Of a stretch of DNA of 64,000 nucleotides, positions 1-12,493 are shown in pieces; within the stretch, counting starts at the first letter, position 1; the number at the start of each line of letters is the position of its first letter. The DNA comes from Ophioderma brevispina. Taxonomy: Eukaryota > Echinodermata > Ophiuroidea > Amphilepidida > Ophiodermatidae. The notes below the pieces were generated by a model that saw nothing but the letters and a program-made list of their open reading frames with translations, was not told the origin of the DNA and ran no database searches. Location of the stretch: contig JAMKCH010002894.1 in assembly GCA_023653785.1 (NCBI GenBank), positions 34,321 through 98,320 of the forward strand, read 5' to 3'. Position numbers and translations under genes: made by a program.

Positions 1-54
1 GAATGCATATAATTTAAAACAAGTTATGAAATTATTAGAAATACATTACATAAT

Positions 55-800
55 TTAATACGTAATGGACAAACGTAAATAAATTCAAACAAACTGTTAA
101 TACTATAAAAAACAAACTTGGACGACACTATAAATAGTATTATAGAACGCATCACAAGATCAACATACAAAAGCGGGCAAATAGGAAACTGATCCGCAAA
201 AAAATTCTAATGAATTCAATATTTTTTTTGAGTCAATGTCTGGTCAGAAACTTGCGGCTAATTTGAAACTAATGGTAAAACAATTTCATGAGTATTTAAA
301 AGAATTCTCTTCATATAACATGTTTATGTCACCAGTTAGGAAAATGAGACATAAACAGCTCCTGAAAGTGTCGCAAAGTAAATTCCCACAGTTTGCAAAA
401 AATATAATCTGTCCAATGTCAACAGAAAGGTACTAAAGATCTTAAGAAATCTAAGGTTATTCCTATTTACACAACAAAGGGAAATGTTCAGATGTACTCC
501 AATTAACGTACACAATATCAATGCTACCACGTTTTCTAAAATTCTTGAGAAATTAGTATGTTAACAGATGTTATAAATTCATAGCAAATATGGTATTTTA
601 AATGACAACAATCCGGATCAGATAAATCACTCAAGCCGTTATGACAATCAATGCTTCCAATGCTATGGAAAAGACCCAAACAACCCTTGGAGTATATCTG
701 GACTTGAGTAAAGCATTTGATACCAATAAACAATAACAATCCCGATTATTATATAAGGTTTCAGGCGTAGAGTACTAAATTGGTTTAAAGATCTACTCTT
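55..800 (+). pseudogene. Degraded non-LTR retrotransposon reverse-transcriptase relic
   Basis: Read across frames, this stretch aligns from memory with the N-terminal part of a CR1/Jockey-type reverse transcriptase. In order one can read a linker around 200-320 (NEFNIFFES, then EYLKEFSSYNMFMSPV), then KVIPIY at 453-470 and KGNVQMYSN up to about 504. A stop follows, then FSKILEKL near 529-555 and LDLSKAFDT at 698-724. The last is RT block A, carrying the first catalytic aspartate. Several stops and frameshifts break it. The later RT blocks, including YADD, are absent, since similarity fades after about 800. No endonuclease is visible. It is a dead, truncated copy, and the left edge may run out of the window. 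The RT assignment is firm; the exact clade is inferred. Confidence 0.85.
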
Positions 801-1784
801 CTGGTGGTTAAAGAAATGATTCAGTTGACAGAATGTTGGCACGAGTTATCAATTAGTAGGTACAATCGCCCATATGATGACCACACAAATACTTTGATTG
901 ACACATTAATGCTCCACAGAACTATCCCTATTTTGCGCAAAGGACGCCTCGATCCGCTCGGCAGAAGGGCCTTAACCTCGACACACCCCTCCGGCGAGCT
1001 GGTTGGGTGTCTATAATTAGACTATAGGCAACTACGAATGACGTAATGCTGAAATCGACCCAACTCCCCTACAGAATGCGTCGTGATCAAATGATAAAAA
1101 ACGAAATGCGGATATTAAAAAAGGCGAAAACCAACGTGAAATATTGGATAGAATACATTATTTTATCGTATTATTTGTTAATAGGTTATTCCAGTTTCTT
1201 TTTTATATTATCCAGTGGCACTAAAACTTTTACAACGGTTTTTTTTTTTTGGTCCCTGTTCAATACCAATACTCTACCATATGACTGCCTTTTCATTTAT
1301 CTTCCACTTCCAATATAACATCACAAGTGAAGACAAATAAAGTTCTGCGCCATCTATTCACTCATATGGCACGTTTTGGGCTGAAAAGTTCGCTTATTCA
1401 GCATTATGTCCAGGCTGGCAAATTTAGAGTCCAATAATTGCGCCCTAAATAAGGCCTAGAGCATTTTTTTCAGTAACATGGTTTACATAATACATTGTGC
1501 GTAAAATAAAGTTACGCCTGAAAACATCTGTGGCCTTTAAAAGTACACACGAGTTGAGGTTATATTAATAGTGTTAAGGACTTCCTTGAAAATATTTGCA
1601 TGAGCTATATACAATATTCAGTGTGTTAAGAGGCCCATGCTTAGCCTGTCATTAAACGTCAAAGTAATGGCACTGTCCAATGACCGTACTTTTCATCTTT
1701 CTACGATCTAGTTAAGTTACCCAAAGGTTCTTCAGTCTTAAAAACATTTTGATTAGGAATATAATACTTTAAAAAGGAGCACGT
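801..1784. other. No supported gene or repeat
   Basis: Short frames at 804-1016 and 1046-1318 have no recognisable domain and look like chance. The sequence is AT-rich with a T-run near 1240. I see nothing else. Confidence 0.5.
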
Positions 1785-1965
1785 GTAGCAAAAGAAAAAA
1801 GGAGAAGGAAGAAAAAGAAGGAGACGAAGGAGGAGACAAAGTAGCAAAGGATGGAGATGATGATGCTGATGATGATTGCGATGACGACGACGCACGACGA
1901 GACGTGATGATGATGGACGGATGAAGATGACGATGACGGATGATGATGACGATGATGACGACGAT
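1785..1965 (+). repeat. Purine-rich GAA/GAY trinucleotide tract
   Basis: An A/G-rich stretch (about 1790-1850) passes into interrupted GAT/GAC trinucleotides (about 1850-1963) such as GATGATGATGACGATGATGACGACG. The strand is almost free of T and C outside the third position. It gives an Asp-rich frame on plus and a Ser/Arg/His-rich frame on minus. Both are consequences of the repeat and not evidence of a gene. Confidence 0.85.
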
Positions 1966-2929
1966 CGGCCAGCAGCAGTTGATGCGCTACAGTATAACAG
2001 CAGTAGAATCTTTCTCAATTGTTCTCAATTGTTCCCTCTAATTATACAACTTAATTACAGTCCAGATTCGTAAAACAAGCTTTAGCCCAAGGCGTGCAGA
2101 GTTCAATGAACACTTGAAAATTGTTTGCAACACTTTAAAAATATTGGTGAGAATGATGAATTATTCATTATCGGGTCAAGCGTTACAGTAATTCTAGCGT
2201 CAAACAAGCAGGTTTGCGTTCAAGTGAACATTTTATGGCAGTAAATTTTGGCTGCTTTGATCTATTGTTCATAAATAGGCCGATGGTCTGCGTATCGTTT
2301 GTAAGGATAGTTCATCCATCCATTTGGCGCTGTTATTCTTTCTGGTTAAAATAGCCATGGGCGGTTGTGTAAATTACAAACTAAAAAAACAAGCTTAATA
2401 AGTCCAAGTAAAAGGTTAGTTGGAAATTAAGCTATTAAAGCCAATTTTTAACGGTGAAAGTTATTGAGGACGCACGGCTAGATATTCTTATGGACTTTTT
2501 ACATTTAACAAGCAAGGGTGCGAAGACGTGTTTTCTTGTAAATGTGTTAATACTAACTTCTATGTCTTAATCTGTTTATGACTCTCTCGCGTCCTTAAAA
2601 CCACCCACTCCTCAAATTCGAATCTTGTTGGTATTCGAAGGATCATCCGTGACCTTTTTAGGTTTAGTTTCTTAAGATCAAGGCAAACTTATTTGACTTG
2701 AATTGAATTCAATATTTTTAACGCCAGAAATGTGAACAGCCTTATGAGATTTCAAAAATGTATTATGAATCGCAGGTTGATTTGGTTGATTGTGATCACA
2801 AGGGCTTTTAAGTTAATGAATTGGAACATTTGGCATAAAGCTAAATCTAAATTATTTCTTTCAAGTTTCATCACACACTACTGAGAATATACGAAGGAAG
2901 TACTTGAGAGAAAAGATGAAACTTAAAGA
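1966..2929. other. No supported gene or repeat
   Basis: Unique-looking AT-rich sequence with no long frame, tRNA-like box or inverted repeat that I could recognise. Confidence 0.5.
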
Positions 2930-3185
2930 AAGGGCATTTTGTGATCCACAGCCTCGTCCCCCGACTTAATTAAAAAAAGGTGACATTTTTATATCATCTG
3001 AACCGTTGATCTGCTCTTGAAGAAATTCGTATTTTTTTTTATTTTCTGTCCGAAATTACAACACAGTGGCCTATGGGGCAGCGTGATACAACCATCTGCG
3101 CGTGACATCAAAACGCACCGTCAGAATCACCTGAAATTTTGGAAATAACCTTTCTCGGAGATATCTAGTGAACCATAAATCAAAA
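2930..3185 (+). repeat. Dispersed repeat R1, copy 1
   Basis: Shares an ordered series of blocks with 39185-39490 and, more weakly, with 28140-28290. The blocks are GGGCATT..GTGATCCA, then CCCCCGACTTA, then TTTTCTGTCCG, then GAAATTACA.CACA, then GGCCTATGG, then GATATCTAGTGA near the right end. No coding capacity or tRNA head is visible, so the class is unknown. It lies just left of a GAC/GAT tract. Confidence 0.65.
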
Positions 3186-3204
3186 TGTCAATTAATTTGA
3201 TTGT

Positions 3205-3335
3205 GATAAATGACGTGACGACGACGACAGCTATGACGACGACGACGATTACAGTGACGATGACGATAACGATGACGACGACGATGACGATAATGACAAT
3301 GATGACGATGTTGATGATGATTGCAATGTGGATCG
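3205..3335 (+). repeat. GAC/GAT trinucleotide repeat
   Basis: Imperfect GACGACGATGAC-type repeats of about 130 bp, the second GAY tract in the window. The threonine/methionine-rich frame on plus and histidine/arginine-rich frame on minus are artefacts of the repeat. Confidence 0.9.
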
Positions 3336-3953
3336 CATATCGAATTGAATTTTATTGTTCCTTTGTATGGCACATGTATTCACAATAATTGTAACAATAA
3401 ATGTTCACAATCATTTTTTATGTGAATGATAACAGAAAATATATTCCTACAACGTCGTATTCAATTTATTTTTCATTTATTTTCTCCCTTGCAACCCCGA
3501 CATGCAACGGTCCAAACCATATTACTAAACACAAAAAGCCCTACTTAATAAATGGCTATGGTGGTCATTGTCGCAACAATATAATAGAATGTAATTATCC
3601 AAGAAATACCAGTGACATACAAAAAAATCGGTAATTCATAAGTATCCATACCGCTCATCTATCATTGGTCATCGCTATATGCAATTGTTCTCATAATATA
3701 AGAAGGTAGCGTGAAATCAGATGGACAAAGAGCAAAGCACTGACCTCTTTAAATGCTTACCGTATATGTATATTCGGTGTGATTCCAAGTTACACGGATA
3801 AATGCCCTATGTTGTTTGTTTAGAGTAGTGCAGTAGTCGAGGGGCATAATAGAGAGTCAAACCCGACAATGGCTCATATACAGATTCAAAGAAACAAACA
3901 CCCATTACACACAAGCAAACGAACTGTATTTTTTCCCTCCGTTGAACCCCTAT
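3336..3953. other. No supported gene or repeat
   Basis: AT-rich unique sequence. A short frame at 3401-3634 has no recognisable motif. Confidence 0.5.
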
Positions 3954-4018
3954 GTGTGTGTTTGTTTCTGTGTATATTTGTGTGTGTTTGTTTCTGTGTA
4001 TATTTGTGTGTTTGTGTG
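3954..4018 (+). repeat. 26-bp T/G-rich tandem repeat
   Basis: Two exact copies of a 26-bp T/G unit (3954-3979 and 3980-4005, beginning GTGTGTGTTTGTTTCTG) are followed by a partial third copy. It is a small minisatellite. Confidence 0.9.
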
Positions 4019-4065
4019 CTTACTGACATGGTGGGAATAGGTGCAACAAAAAAGATTTATAAATA

Positions 4066-4500
4066 TTCTTAGTTAAGTTTTCTTAAATAAGAGATTAGTT
4101 AATAGATAATATACATTTCTTAGATGAGAGTTTTCTTAGATAAGTGGTTAGATAATAGATTTATAAATTTATAAAATTTATACATTTTCTTATACAAGAG
4201 GTTAGATAAGAGGTTAGCTAATAGGTTTATAAATTTTCTTAGATAGAATTTTGCGCCGCAGACCTATATATTTAATTATCTAATTGTTTTCTTATATAAG
4301 AGGACTATCAATTTATCAGTCTAATATTTTTTTTATATCCCTTAAATCTCTAAATGCCATTTTTGCCATAAGCTATCTTAGATAAGAGGGTTGCGCTGCA
4401 GGCCTATAACTTTATTTTATCTAATTTTAGCACTGAAGAGGGAAGGGCTTGAAGAATGAGGGAAATTATGGGGTAAAAGAAAATATTTCTTAGCTAAGAG
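4066..4500 (+). repeat. Degenerate AT-rich minisatellite (TTAGATAAGAGG)
   Basis: Words such as TTTCTTAGATAAGAGG and TTAGATAATAG recur at irregular spacing, and TTGCGC(C/T)GCAG.CCTATA also recurs (4250 and 4392). The pattern suggests an old, diverged tandem array. The unit length is not constant by eye. Confidence 0.65.
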
Positions 4501-6195
4501 GATTGCGCATGTGTGTCTGTGGTCAAAATGATAACCTAGAAATATTTTTGGGCTTCTTCAAACTCAAATAGAGGTTGACTTCCCGGATTGCCCGGGTCAT
4601 TTCGGTTGAATCGCTTCCAATGTACTCTAAAGAATGCAACGAAGCTCCAGTTCCACACACTACGAACAGCCTATTGCCCGGGATTGAACTTGAAAGGCAA
4701 ACTCATAACCCAAGCACCCAAGCGTATTACCACAAAGTCTGATTCAAATTTGCTTGATGTAAGTTGTGGTCAGTTCTACCACTCTATTAAGTTCGGATAA
4801 AATTTGCATATTCGTAATTTTGATGGTGTCATATTAAAAGCATTATTCAAACACATCCAAATCTGCACAACGGCAAACATTAAGTGGACACTACATTTTA
4901 AAGAGTGCAATGTATGTAACGAGAGGGAAATAACAATAGCAATAACAACCCAACAACTATATCAATGCCATAAAAAAATGGTATGTCAATCTCTGCTATC
5001 ATAACAAAAAAAAATGGAATATAGTCAATTTACCCAAATCAGACTTTAGAATGATGTGAAACTTTAGGAATAATTTAAAGCATTTTATAGTCAATTACAC
5101 TTTTCAAACGGACTCTTTTTTAAATCACGGGAGTAGTTACAATTATTTCTAATGGCTATGACATGCCATCTCTTTGCTATCGCACGCTCAGTACTTTGTA
5201 AGTTTAACGCTTTCACCCTACAGGGAGGTATAGACCGTATGTCAATAGCCAGCCAGGTGGGTGACAAGATAGACGCATGCTCTAGTATACAATACATCCA
5301 CTGTCAAGATCCCTGCCGCAATTGCTAAACAGGGATCGATTAACAGCTTATTAATAACCTGCGTAATAGCGCGATCCAATCCAATGGTATTATTCCTAAC
5401 ATCCGCGCGCGGCGTCGCGGGTCATTGTGAGGGCACAATTGGCACTTCTCACAATGAATCCTGCGTGTGACGTAGCTAGTAAATGAAATTGATTGGGGAC
5501 CCACGAAGATGGATAGAAATTGGCGAAACATGATTTCCAAATCAAAAATAACAAGCGATTTGAAGCCCTACAAAAACACTATAAATTATTTTTAAAAAAA
5601 TGCCGACAATTTAGTTAACCTCCATGGCGCTATAAACCTTAGGACATCAAACAAACTGAATATAACTTAATATGCAAGGTTTAAAAAAAAGATTTTCTAC
5701 AACAATGCATTCCCACCGTAAGCTGCTGCTACCATTTTCGAAATAAAACAAAGGATGAAGACGAACAAACATTTAGGCTAGCCATCATGTCATTCTTCAG
5801 CGTCGAGGAATTAAATCGAAAGAGATCGGCGGGCTCTGGATCAAACAACTGAACAAAAAGTAAGCCATGATGAAAACGTATCTTGTATGTCCTCACTGCA
5901 CGCGGTCATCATCAGCTCATGACATCCTGTGAGCTGGGTCTAGCCCGATCGATGGACAGTCCCAGGGCGTGGGGTGTCTTTTCAAGAGTAAAAACCAAGA
6001 CGACACGGGGGTACTTTTACCACCAAAAAAAGACAATTACAAAATGTAAAATCAGTGCTTGGAAAACAACGCCGTTTCCGTGTTTTTGCGAACGAGTAAT
6101 TGTACATGACACATGGCAACAACGCAATGCAAGGGATCATGAAGTAATATGCAAATCAAGTTCACTACGGCATGTTGGGATTTCCCCATAATTCC
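4501..6195. other. No supported gene; one small inverted repeat
   Basis: No frame is recognisable. Around 5423-5458 there is a hairpin with 9-bp arms CATTGTGAG / CTCACAATG. Looser complementarity outside it (GATCCAATCCAATGG near 5372, GATTGGGGAC near 5491) suggests a decayed inverted-repeat element of about 130 bp. Nothing else stands out. Confidence 0.45.
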
Positions 6196-6240
6196 CCTGG
6201 ATGGGGGGGCGGGGGGGGGGAGGGGGTGGGGGAAGGTGGA
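6196..6240 (+). repeat. G-rich homopurine run
   Basis: Runs of 7-10 G separated by single bases. They could form a G-quadruplex on the plus strand. The tract sits directly at the left border of the AT-rich satellite. Confidence 0.85.
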
Positions 6241-6244
6241 GGTG

Positions 6245-7345
6245 TGGAAAATAAAATAGGAAAAAATGAGTACCAATACAAAGGATATAAAAAAAATAAC
6301 CAAAATAAGGAAAAACCAAAAAATGAACCATTAAATAAATAAAGAGGAAAAATAGTTAAACAAAGAATAACAAAACAAATCAAACAATAAATAAACAAAA
6401 CAAATACCACAATAAACAAAATGAATGTAACACAATTAAAAAAAAATAAATACAATAAACCAAATGCAAATTTATCAAATGGAAAAAATTAAAAATTAAA
6501 AGGTATAAACAATGTAAATACACAAAGTGGATAAATGAACAAAATAAATAAAAAATGAAAAAAAAAGTTAAAATGGTTTATAATTTGCATGAATAAACAA
6601 AATTAAATACGAAATAGACAAAGATAATAAAAAAATAAATAGCAAATAGATGGACAAATGAACATTGAACAGAGCAATTCATAAAATGAATTCAAACAAT
6701 AAATCAAAGACACAAATAAACAAAATGAATGCACAAATATTACAAACAAAAAATAAAATACAAAAAAAACCAACTGCAATATTCACAAATGGAAAAATAA
6801 AAAAAATTAAATATATAAAAAATGTAACTAAACCAAGGAGATTTAAATGAACAAATCTAAATACAAAAATGTGGATAAAAATTGTAATGGTTTATAATTT
6901 GCTGAATATAAACAAAATTAATGAATAAAAGACAAAGATAATAACAAAAATAATAGCAACTAGATGGACAATGACCAACTTCCTAAAAATGAATTGAACA
7001 ATAAATAAACAAAACAAAAAACACAAATAAATATATGATGTACAGATATTAAAACAACAAAATAAATACAAAATAAAACCAAATGCAAAAGTCACAAATA
7101 CAACAATGGAAAAATGAAATAAAAATATATAAAAAATGTAAATACACAAAGTGGATAATGAAAAAATATTATATATACAAAAATGAAAAAATTGTTAATG
7201 GATAATTAAATTTAGAATTGAGATTTACAAATTAAATAATAAATAGACAAAGATAAAAAAATAAATAAGCAAATCAAATAGATGAACAAATAAATAATTA
7301 AAAAAAAATCAATTAACAAATGGATAAATTAAATGAAATAAATGT
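6245..7345 (+). repeat. AT-rich satellite-like array, period about 312 bp
   Basis: An A-rich plus strand with almost no GC. Landmarks recur at a regular interval: GGTTTATAATTTGC at 6575 and 6889, with a diverged match at 7199; GACAAAGATAATAA at 6617 and 6931; CACAAAGTGGATAA at 6521 and 7145, which is two periods apart. This indicates just over three diverged copies of a unit of about 312 bp. Frames inside it (for example 6665-6850 and 6892-7149) are low-complexity Lys/Asn or Phe/Ile artefacts. Confidence 0.75.
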
Positions 7346-8312
7346 CATTACCAATAAGTATTGTGAAAGAAATGTAGACTACAGCTAATGTAATAGCCTA
7401 GGACAGCCTAAGGAAATTTTCATTGTTCATTTACCATGCAGACTGAGTGAAAATCTCCAAAACTCTGCATGTCTGACCGCGATCTTCATTTAAACCATTA
7501 AAAAGGCCAAGTATGAAATGTTTGGATGCTCTACAAATAATGCGTAAAATAATTACATGATACACAATTGACTATTGTGTTTTGTAAACAAGGCCCAGGA
7601 AACTTGAAACTCCACGACGCGACAACAGTGGTTCGTTGTCCTGACTATGCATGATTGATGTGGATGCGATTACGTAGGAGTTTTAGGGATAACAGCGTAA
7701 CAAAGTGACGGTGAAACACTGAAAATAGCTACCGTACACTTCATGGTATATTTGAATATTCTCCGACAAGCTGTGTACCTTTGTTACCAGTTGGAAAAAT
7801 AAATAATTCCAGCCGCGAATTCAAGAACTCATCCAAAGGGACTCCCTATCATTCAATGTCAGAGAAAGACCCGACCATCGACCACGCTGGTAAAAATTGT
7901 GACGAGTGATGATAATAACTTCATACTGCGCAAAAATCTTGCATTTCTTATTCAACGCAATCCAGATCCGTAAGATTACCCAGGGTTGTTTAACATGTAG
8001 TTTATTTGAATTTTATATCAACAGCCAAAAAGTGTATAATTCCAGCTTCTGAAAACCGCGAACATGGCGAAACATTCCTTCCCACAGTTTCAGTTTTGAC
8101 ACTCGGAATGCCCCTGAAAATGGATTTACAAAAAATTTCAATTGCACTTTTCTGATTGTCCACAACTTGTTACTGGGATAAGTGACGTTTTATTTACGGG
8201 ATTTCTCCTGGAGGACTTTATTTATATTGAGGGAGACGGCTATCAAAATAAAAATTGAATTGGAGTTTAAGTGAGGAGATTTATTTGGTAGATATTAAAC
8301 TACGGTATGAAT
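7346..8312. other. No supported gene or repeat
   Basis: Unique-looking sequence with mixed composition and no recognisable frame or repeat. Confidence 0.5.
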
Positions 8313-8495
8313 GACAATAATAACTTTGCACCACATCGTTTTTTCGGTCATTGTGGGAAATCTTTGGTGTTGGTGTTGGGCCTCGGTTTTTTCCTCGGAA
8401 GCTGACGCTCCCTCGGAAAAAATACCTCGCCCAAACCAAACACCAAGATTCACACAATGACCTCAAAAAAGATATAGTGCGCAGTTATTATTGTC
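8313..8495. mobile_element. Hairpin MITE, about 183 bp
   Basis: Almost the whole block is an inverted repeat. GACAATAATAACT on the left pairs with AGTTATTATTGTC on the right. TCATTGTG pairs with CACAATGA, and GGTGTTGG..GGGC pairs with GCCC..CCAAACACC. A short loop lies near 8400. No clear target duplication is visible, so the superfamily is open. The overlapping short frames on both strands are products of the palindrome. Confidence 0.8.
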
Positions 8496-8639
8496 TAATG
8501 TATTGTGTCTGGAATGTATGCATCTGGTCCACCAAACAGGTCTGGTGGCTGACGTCATATTGAATACGGTCTATAGTCGCTTTGGTATTAATTTATTTTC
8601 TGTAAGTTATTTTTTTTTCACAAATGTCAAATTATGCAA

Positions 8640-9175
8640 CATATATGACCATAGTCGGCAAATAGCGGAACTGTGTCAAATTGTCAATGGTTGGTATTTG
8701 GTTTGTAATTAGTGGGCAAAATGTAACAAGGGTCTCATGGTCAATAGGGTTCACTAAACCTTGACCTCCAATTGTATACAGAGCTGTCACCCCAAGAAAT
8801 AAAATAATTAAAATAAGTTTTCTGCTCAGTATGACCATGGCAATAATTTGGACACCGCTTTCAACAACAACTGAGCTTTGGGTTATTTAAGGCCCAGGGA
8901 AAGACATTGAACCTATCAGGGCTGTAGCCGTGTAACTAAGAGTCGAAACCTAAACATTACTTTTTTAATCTATAATGCAAATATCATTGGTTGTGTCATT
9001 TAAACAAAAATTTGACTGGATGTCAATTTTACCCCTGTACTAATTTTACCCTTATTGACAAAGTTCCCACATTTCCCAGAGGTTAGACCAAAAACTTAAA
9101 AACTAAGAAAACAAATAAGCTTCAAATCTTTTCCCCAAACTTCTAGATAGGATTTATGTTATAACCCACTAAATC
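8640..9175 (-). mobile_element. Foldback element FB-B, truncated copy
   Basis: Matches the centre and one arm of the element at 14004-14850 in inverted orientation. Shared words are TAATTAGTGGGCAAAATGTAAC (read in parts), ATTGTATACAGAGCTG, CAGGGCTGTAGCCGTGTAACTAA, TTCCCACATTTCCCAGAGGTT and CCCCAAACTTCTAGA. The other arm, expected left of 8640, is missing. It has no coding frame, so it is a non-autonomous copy that was truncated or deleted. Confidence 0.75.
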
Positions 9176-11138
9176 ATCTTGAGACAAACGTACGTTTGGG
9201 GACGGTTATCAATAGTTTGATCTGAATCCGGATTTATATAAACAAAAATCTGGCTTAAGGTGTCTTGTAGTACCAATACTTAAAAGGATATCGCCGGATA
9301 AGGAGAGAAAAGAGGCCCTCATAGTTAGATTTCACCGTCAATTTCTATGGTTAAGAGGCTACATGAGACAGTCCTTTATGAAACGTACTCTAATACTTTA
9401 GGTGCAGATTCAGATTAACAAAATCAAACACGATAAAAATGTATCTAGATACTTGTCTCAGCAATTCAAAACTTAACAAATAAAAAAGGTCTGTGTAACA
9501 CATACAAAGATAGGGCAATTCTGAATATTAGTGGAATATCATGTTTTATCTTTTTATTTAAAGGTATCAAATTGACCAACATTTCCCTCTTTTGGTTCTC
9601 ATTTCCTTTCTTAACGTAAAGTACTTTTATTTGCCAAGACCAATATCGATCAAATTATCGCAAGAACCATTTTAACCCATTGTAATAATATACACCTGCC
9701 CCTTAAAGAGTTAATATAATCTAGAGCTTGACCAGTTATTGATTTGTAGGCGATGAGAAGAATTTAATATCTTCTTCTTGATTGAAAGCAGTGGGGTTTT
9801 CTAAAATGTCATATATATGATCAAACTTTCTTGATTTGTCGATGAAAGGTCTTGCTAAGTCACAAGTATGTTCTATTTTTAGTGTGAGTTGTAACTCTCA
9901 AGGCACGAGGTTATTAAATATTATTCAAAGTAAGAAACAATTTTTATTTCAATTGATTTCCGAAGTGCCTAATTGATTTTGACTTTTTGATATTCCGTTT
10001 AAAAGAATCAGAGTATGGAACCATTGCTTTGGTTGTATTTCTTAATTAAATGTCTTTTATAGTCATTTGATTTTCTTTAGGTGGGTGGTATCTGTTCACA
10101 TTTAGCAAAATATCCGCTAGTAATATTGGCAATTGATTCGTATAGAATTGTTAACAAAGTACCCCAGTTTAAGATTTTAACTATAAAATCCATGGCGATT
10201 GTTAGGAAATTATATCTTCTCTAATAACTGTTTGATTGCATTTTCGCAATAATAAATACCAGACTACATACAGTATAAGAGAGTTATTAAAGGCAATAAA
10301 CGCTCATATAGTATAAGCAAAGAGTATGCTACTAAAGTGACGTATATGCATGAGACACTTGGAGGAAATATTGTGACCCCCCCACCAGCAACACAACAGA
10401 TACACCATAAATATATAAGAAGTGTAACGTGTAGTGTAGGTTTCATTGATGTTTTTTTTTCAATATTTGAGAATTTTTTCTCTTTTTCTGAAATTAAGAA
10501 AGACATTTTTTTATATTTACCTTCCTTTCAAATAGGGGACGTCAATTTTAATGAGGTTCAATGCATAAACAACAAGTCGATCGTTTATTTGCCCAGGTTT
10601 GTTTGACTTACAAATACCGAAAGAAAAAGAGAGAAAACAAAGAGGAATGTGGTCACGTTGATGCCAATTTGGTGTAAATATAGAAACATTGTACTTTAAC
10701 TGATTTAGTTAAAAATCAGAGGAAGGAACGTGTTAAGTACCATTTTGGTCTCAGGTGCTTCTAAGGGTAAGAGATGTTTTCATAAAATGATAACGGTTTT
10801 TTTAAAACCAGATTTAAATAACGCAGTTGATAGTATTTAGAGGCAGTGTTAAATATACTAAAATAAATGTAAGATTGTCTTAAAAACAAATCATTATATC
10901 TAATTTTATTTTATACGATATCTTATATCTTATATCTAATCTAATATCTATCTGTCTTCTTATCTATTTATTACTGCTCCCTTTTAGAAATTAAGCGCTA
11001 CGAGTACAAGTGACTAATTTCTGGTCTCAGGTGCTACCAAGAGCAAGAACATTTTGATGAAATTATCAGAAACCACTAATATGAATTTCGTAGTTGTTAT
11101 TATTTTAGGCAGTTTCAAATATACCCAAAAATAGGCGT
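9176..11138. other. No supported gene or repeat
   Basis: About 2 kb of AT-rich sequence with no recognisable frame. A TATCTTATATCTAATCTAATATC run near 10916-10960 is simple sequence. Nothing else is supported. Confidence 0.5.
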
Positions 11139-11380
11139 GGTCCAGTGGTTTAGATGTTTACCTTTGGTGCTATAAGGGTCCCGGGTTCGATTCCCGATTG
11201 TCGCACTTGCTGGGATTTATTCTGGTACTCAATTCAGGATTTTGTTTGTATGACACCAGAATTTTGCTCTAGAATGGTCCATTTGGAATTAGGCAAATGA
11301 ACCATGAAAGCATCTCGTTCTTCTGAGGGGAACCGTCCGTCCCATGTACAGAGAGTTATACCTGTATGTGCCATTTATAG
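11139..11380 (+). mobile_element. tRNA-derived SINE-1, copy 1
   Basis: The head reads like a tRNA: GTGGTCCAGTGGTTTAGA as the A-box region, then GGGTTCGATTCCC as the B box (about 11182-11194). These are the internal Pol III promoter boxes. The body (GCACTTGCTGGGATTTA, then CCATTTGGAATTAGGCAAATGAACCATGAAAGC in parts) is shared with 17210-17577. The 3' end lacks the ATT tail of the other copy and is probably truncated. Confidence 0.85.
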
Positions 11381-12427
11381 TCAGTTTTGAAAATAGTAGG
11401 GTAAAACCCCTGTCCCCGCCTCTTGGGTCTGTATTGGGGTTAGCAGTTTGCACAGTAGGTGCAATAAAGGTAATGAGTTACACTTAATAGGGCTAAAATC
11501 TTTAAAACAATTTAACGTGGCACTGGCACATTTATAGGGTGGATGGCCGTGGTAATCAACCCCCGGGGAGAGCACTCATATATGAAATTAATATGGATGT
11601 AAGGCTGGAGAACCAGGAGCATTTGGTGACAGAGGCAAACAAAAAATAGGGGTCCTTGCACAATTTTCAAACAAACGGAGGTCTTTGGGTAAGAATTTTC
11701 TAAAACAAATAGGAGTAGGCCCCTATTTGGGTGACAGTGGTAAAATTTTTAAAAGAAATATAGGGTTTGGGGTGATTTTCTTTTACAAAATGGTGTCTTT
11801 GAGTAACAACGATGATGAAATTGGTGGTCTTAATAGCCTTACATATGCGTCACCTCCGAAAATGGAATGATCCACGGGAATCTTGCATTTAACACCACTG
11901 TCTACTGAATAAAAGCACACCGGAGTGATTTTAATACAAAATAAACTTTACAGCGATGCAAAAATATAAATTTTGAAAAATCACGAGGGCGCACTATTTT
12001 TCAAATGTGCCAGAGTCTCTTTAATCTGATTTGATTCAATAATAACCTATTATCTGTATTATCAGTTTACCTTTCAAATTTAGAAAATATTAATCATCAC
12101 GCATTGCATCTGAATCTAATTTCTAAAAGACGGTCACTGTATATTTATATAATCATTCTATAGGCGTGTGAGTATTAGTGAACATAACTAAGAAACGGAA
12201 TCATTCCTCAGTTATCTAAACCACGTACGCATTGTCTGTTTACCCAGAATTAAGGGGCAATTCCAGAGGCCGTGACTTCATATTTCTACTTTCGCCCTCG
12301 AAGAATTGCAATGCTCAAGGCTAGGTCTAGCTTTACTACAGCCATGTCGTTTACGTTAACAGTACAACGCCTCCGGGGTTTCGTATTAAACGCGGTTGAG
12401 CCTCAGAGTGCTAAGCGGGCACATTAG
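11381..12427. other. No supported gene or repeat
   Basis: No recognisable frame. The sequence CACAGTAGGTGCAATAAAGG near 11451 is not tied to any visible gene. Confidence 0.5.
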
Positions 12428-12493
12428 TCATTTTAGATATCTTTTCAAATAATCTCAAGCTCATTTTAGATATCTTTTCAAATAATCTCAAGC
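12428..12493 (+). repeat. Perfect 33-bp tandem duplication
   Basis: The 33-bp unit beginning TCATTTTAGATATCTTTTC is present at 12428-12460 and again, identically, at 12461-12493. The identity suggests a recent slippage or duplication event. Confidence 0.95.

Noticed and set aside
1701..2018. 105-codon Ser/Arg/His-rich frame
   Set aside because: Product of the GAY trinucleotide tract.
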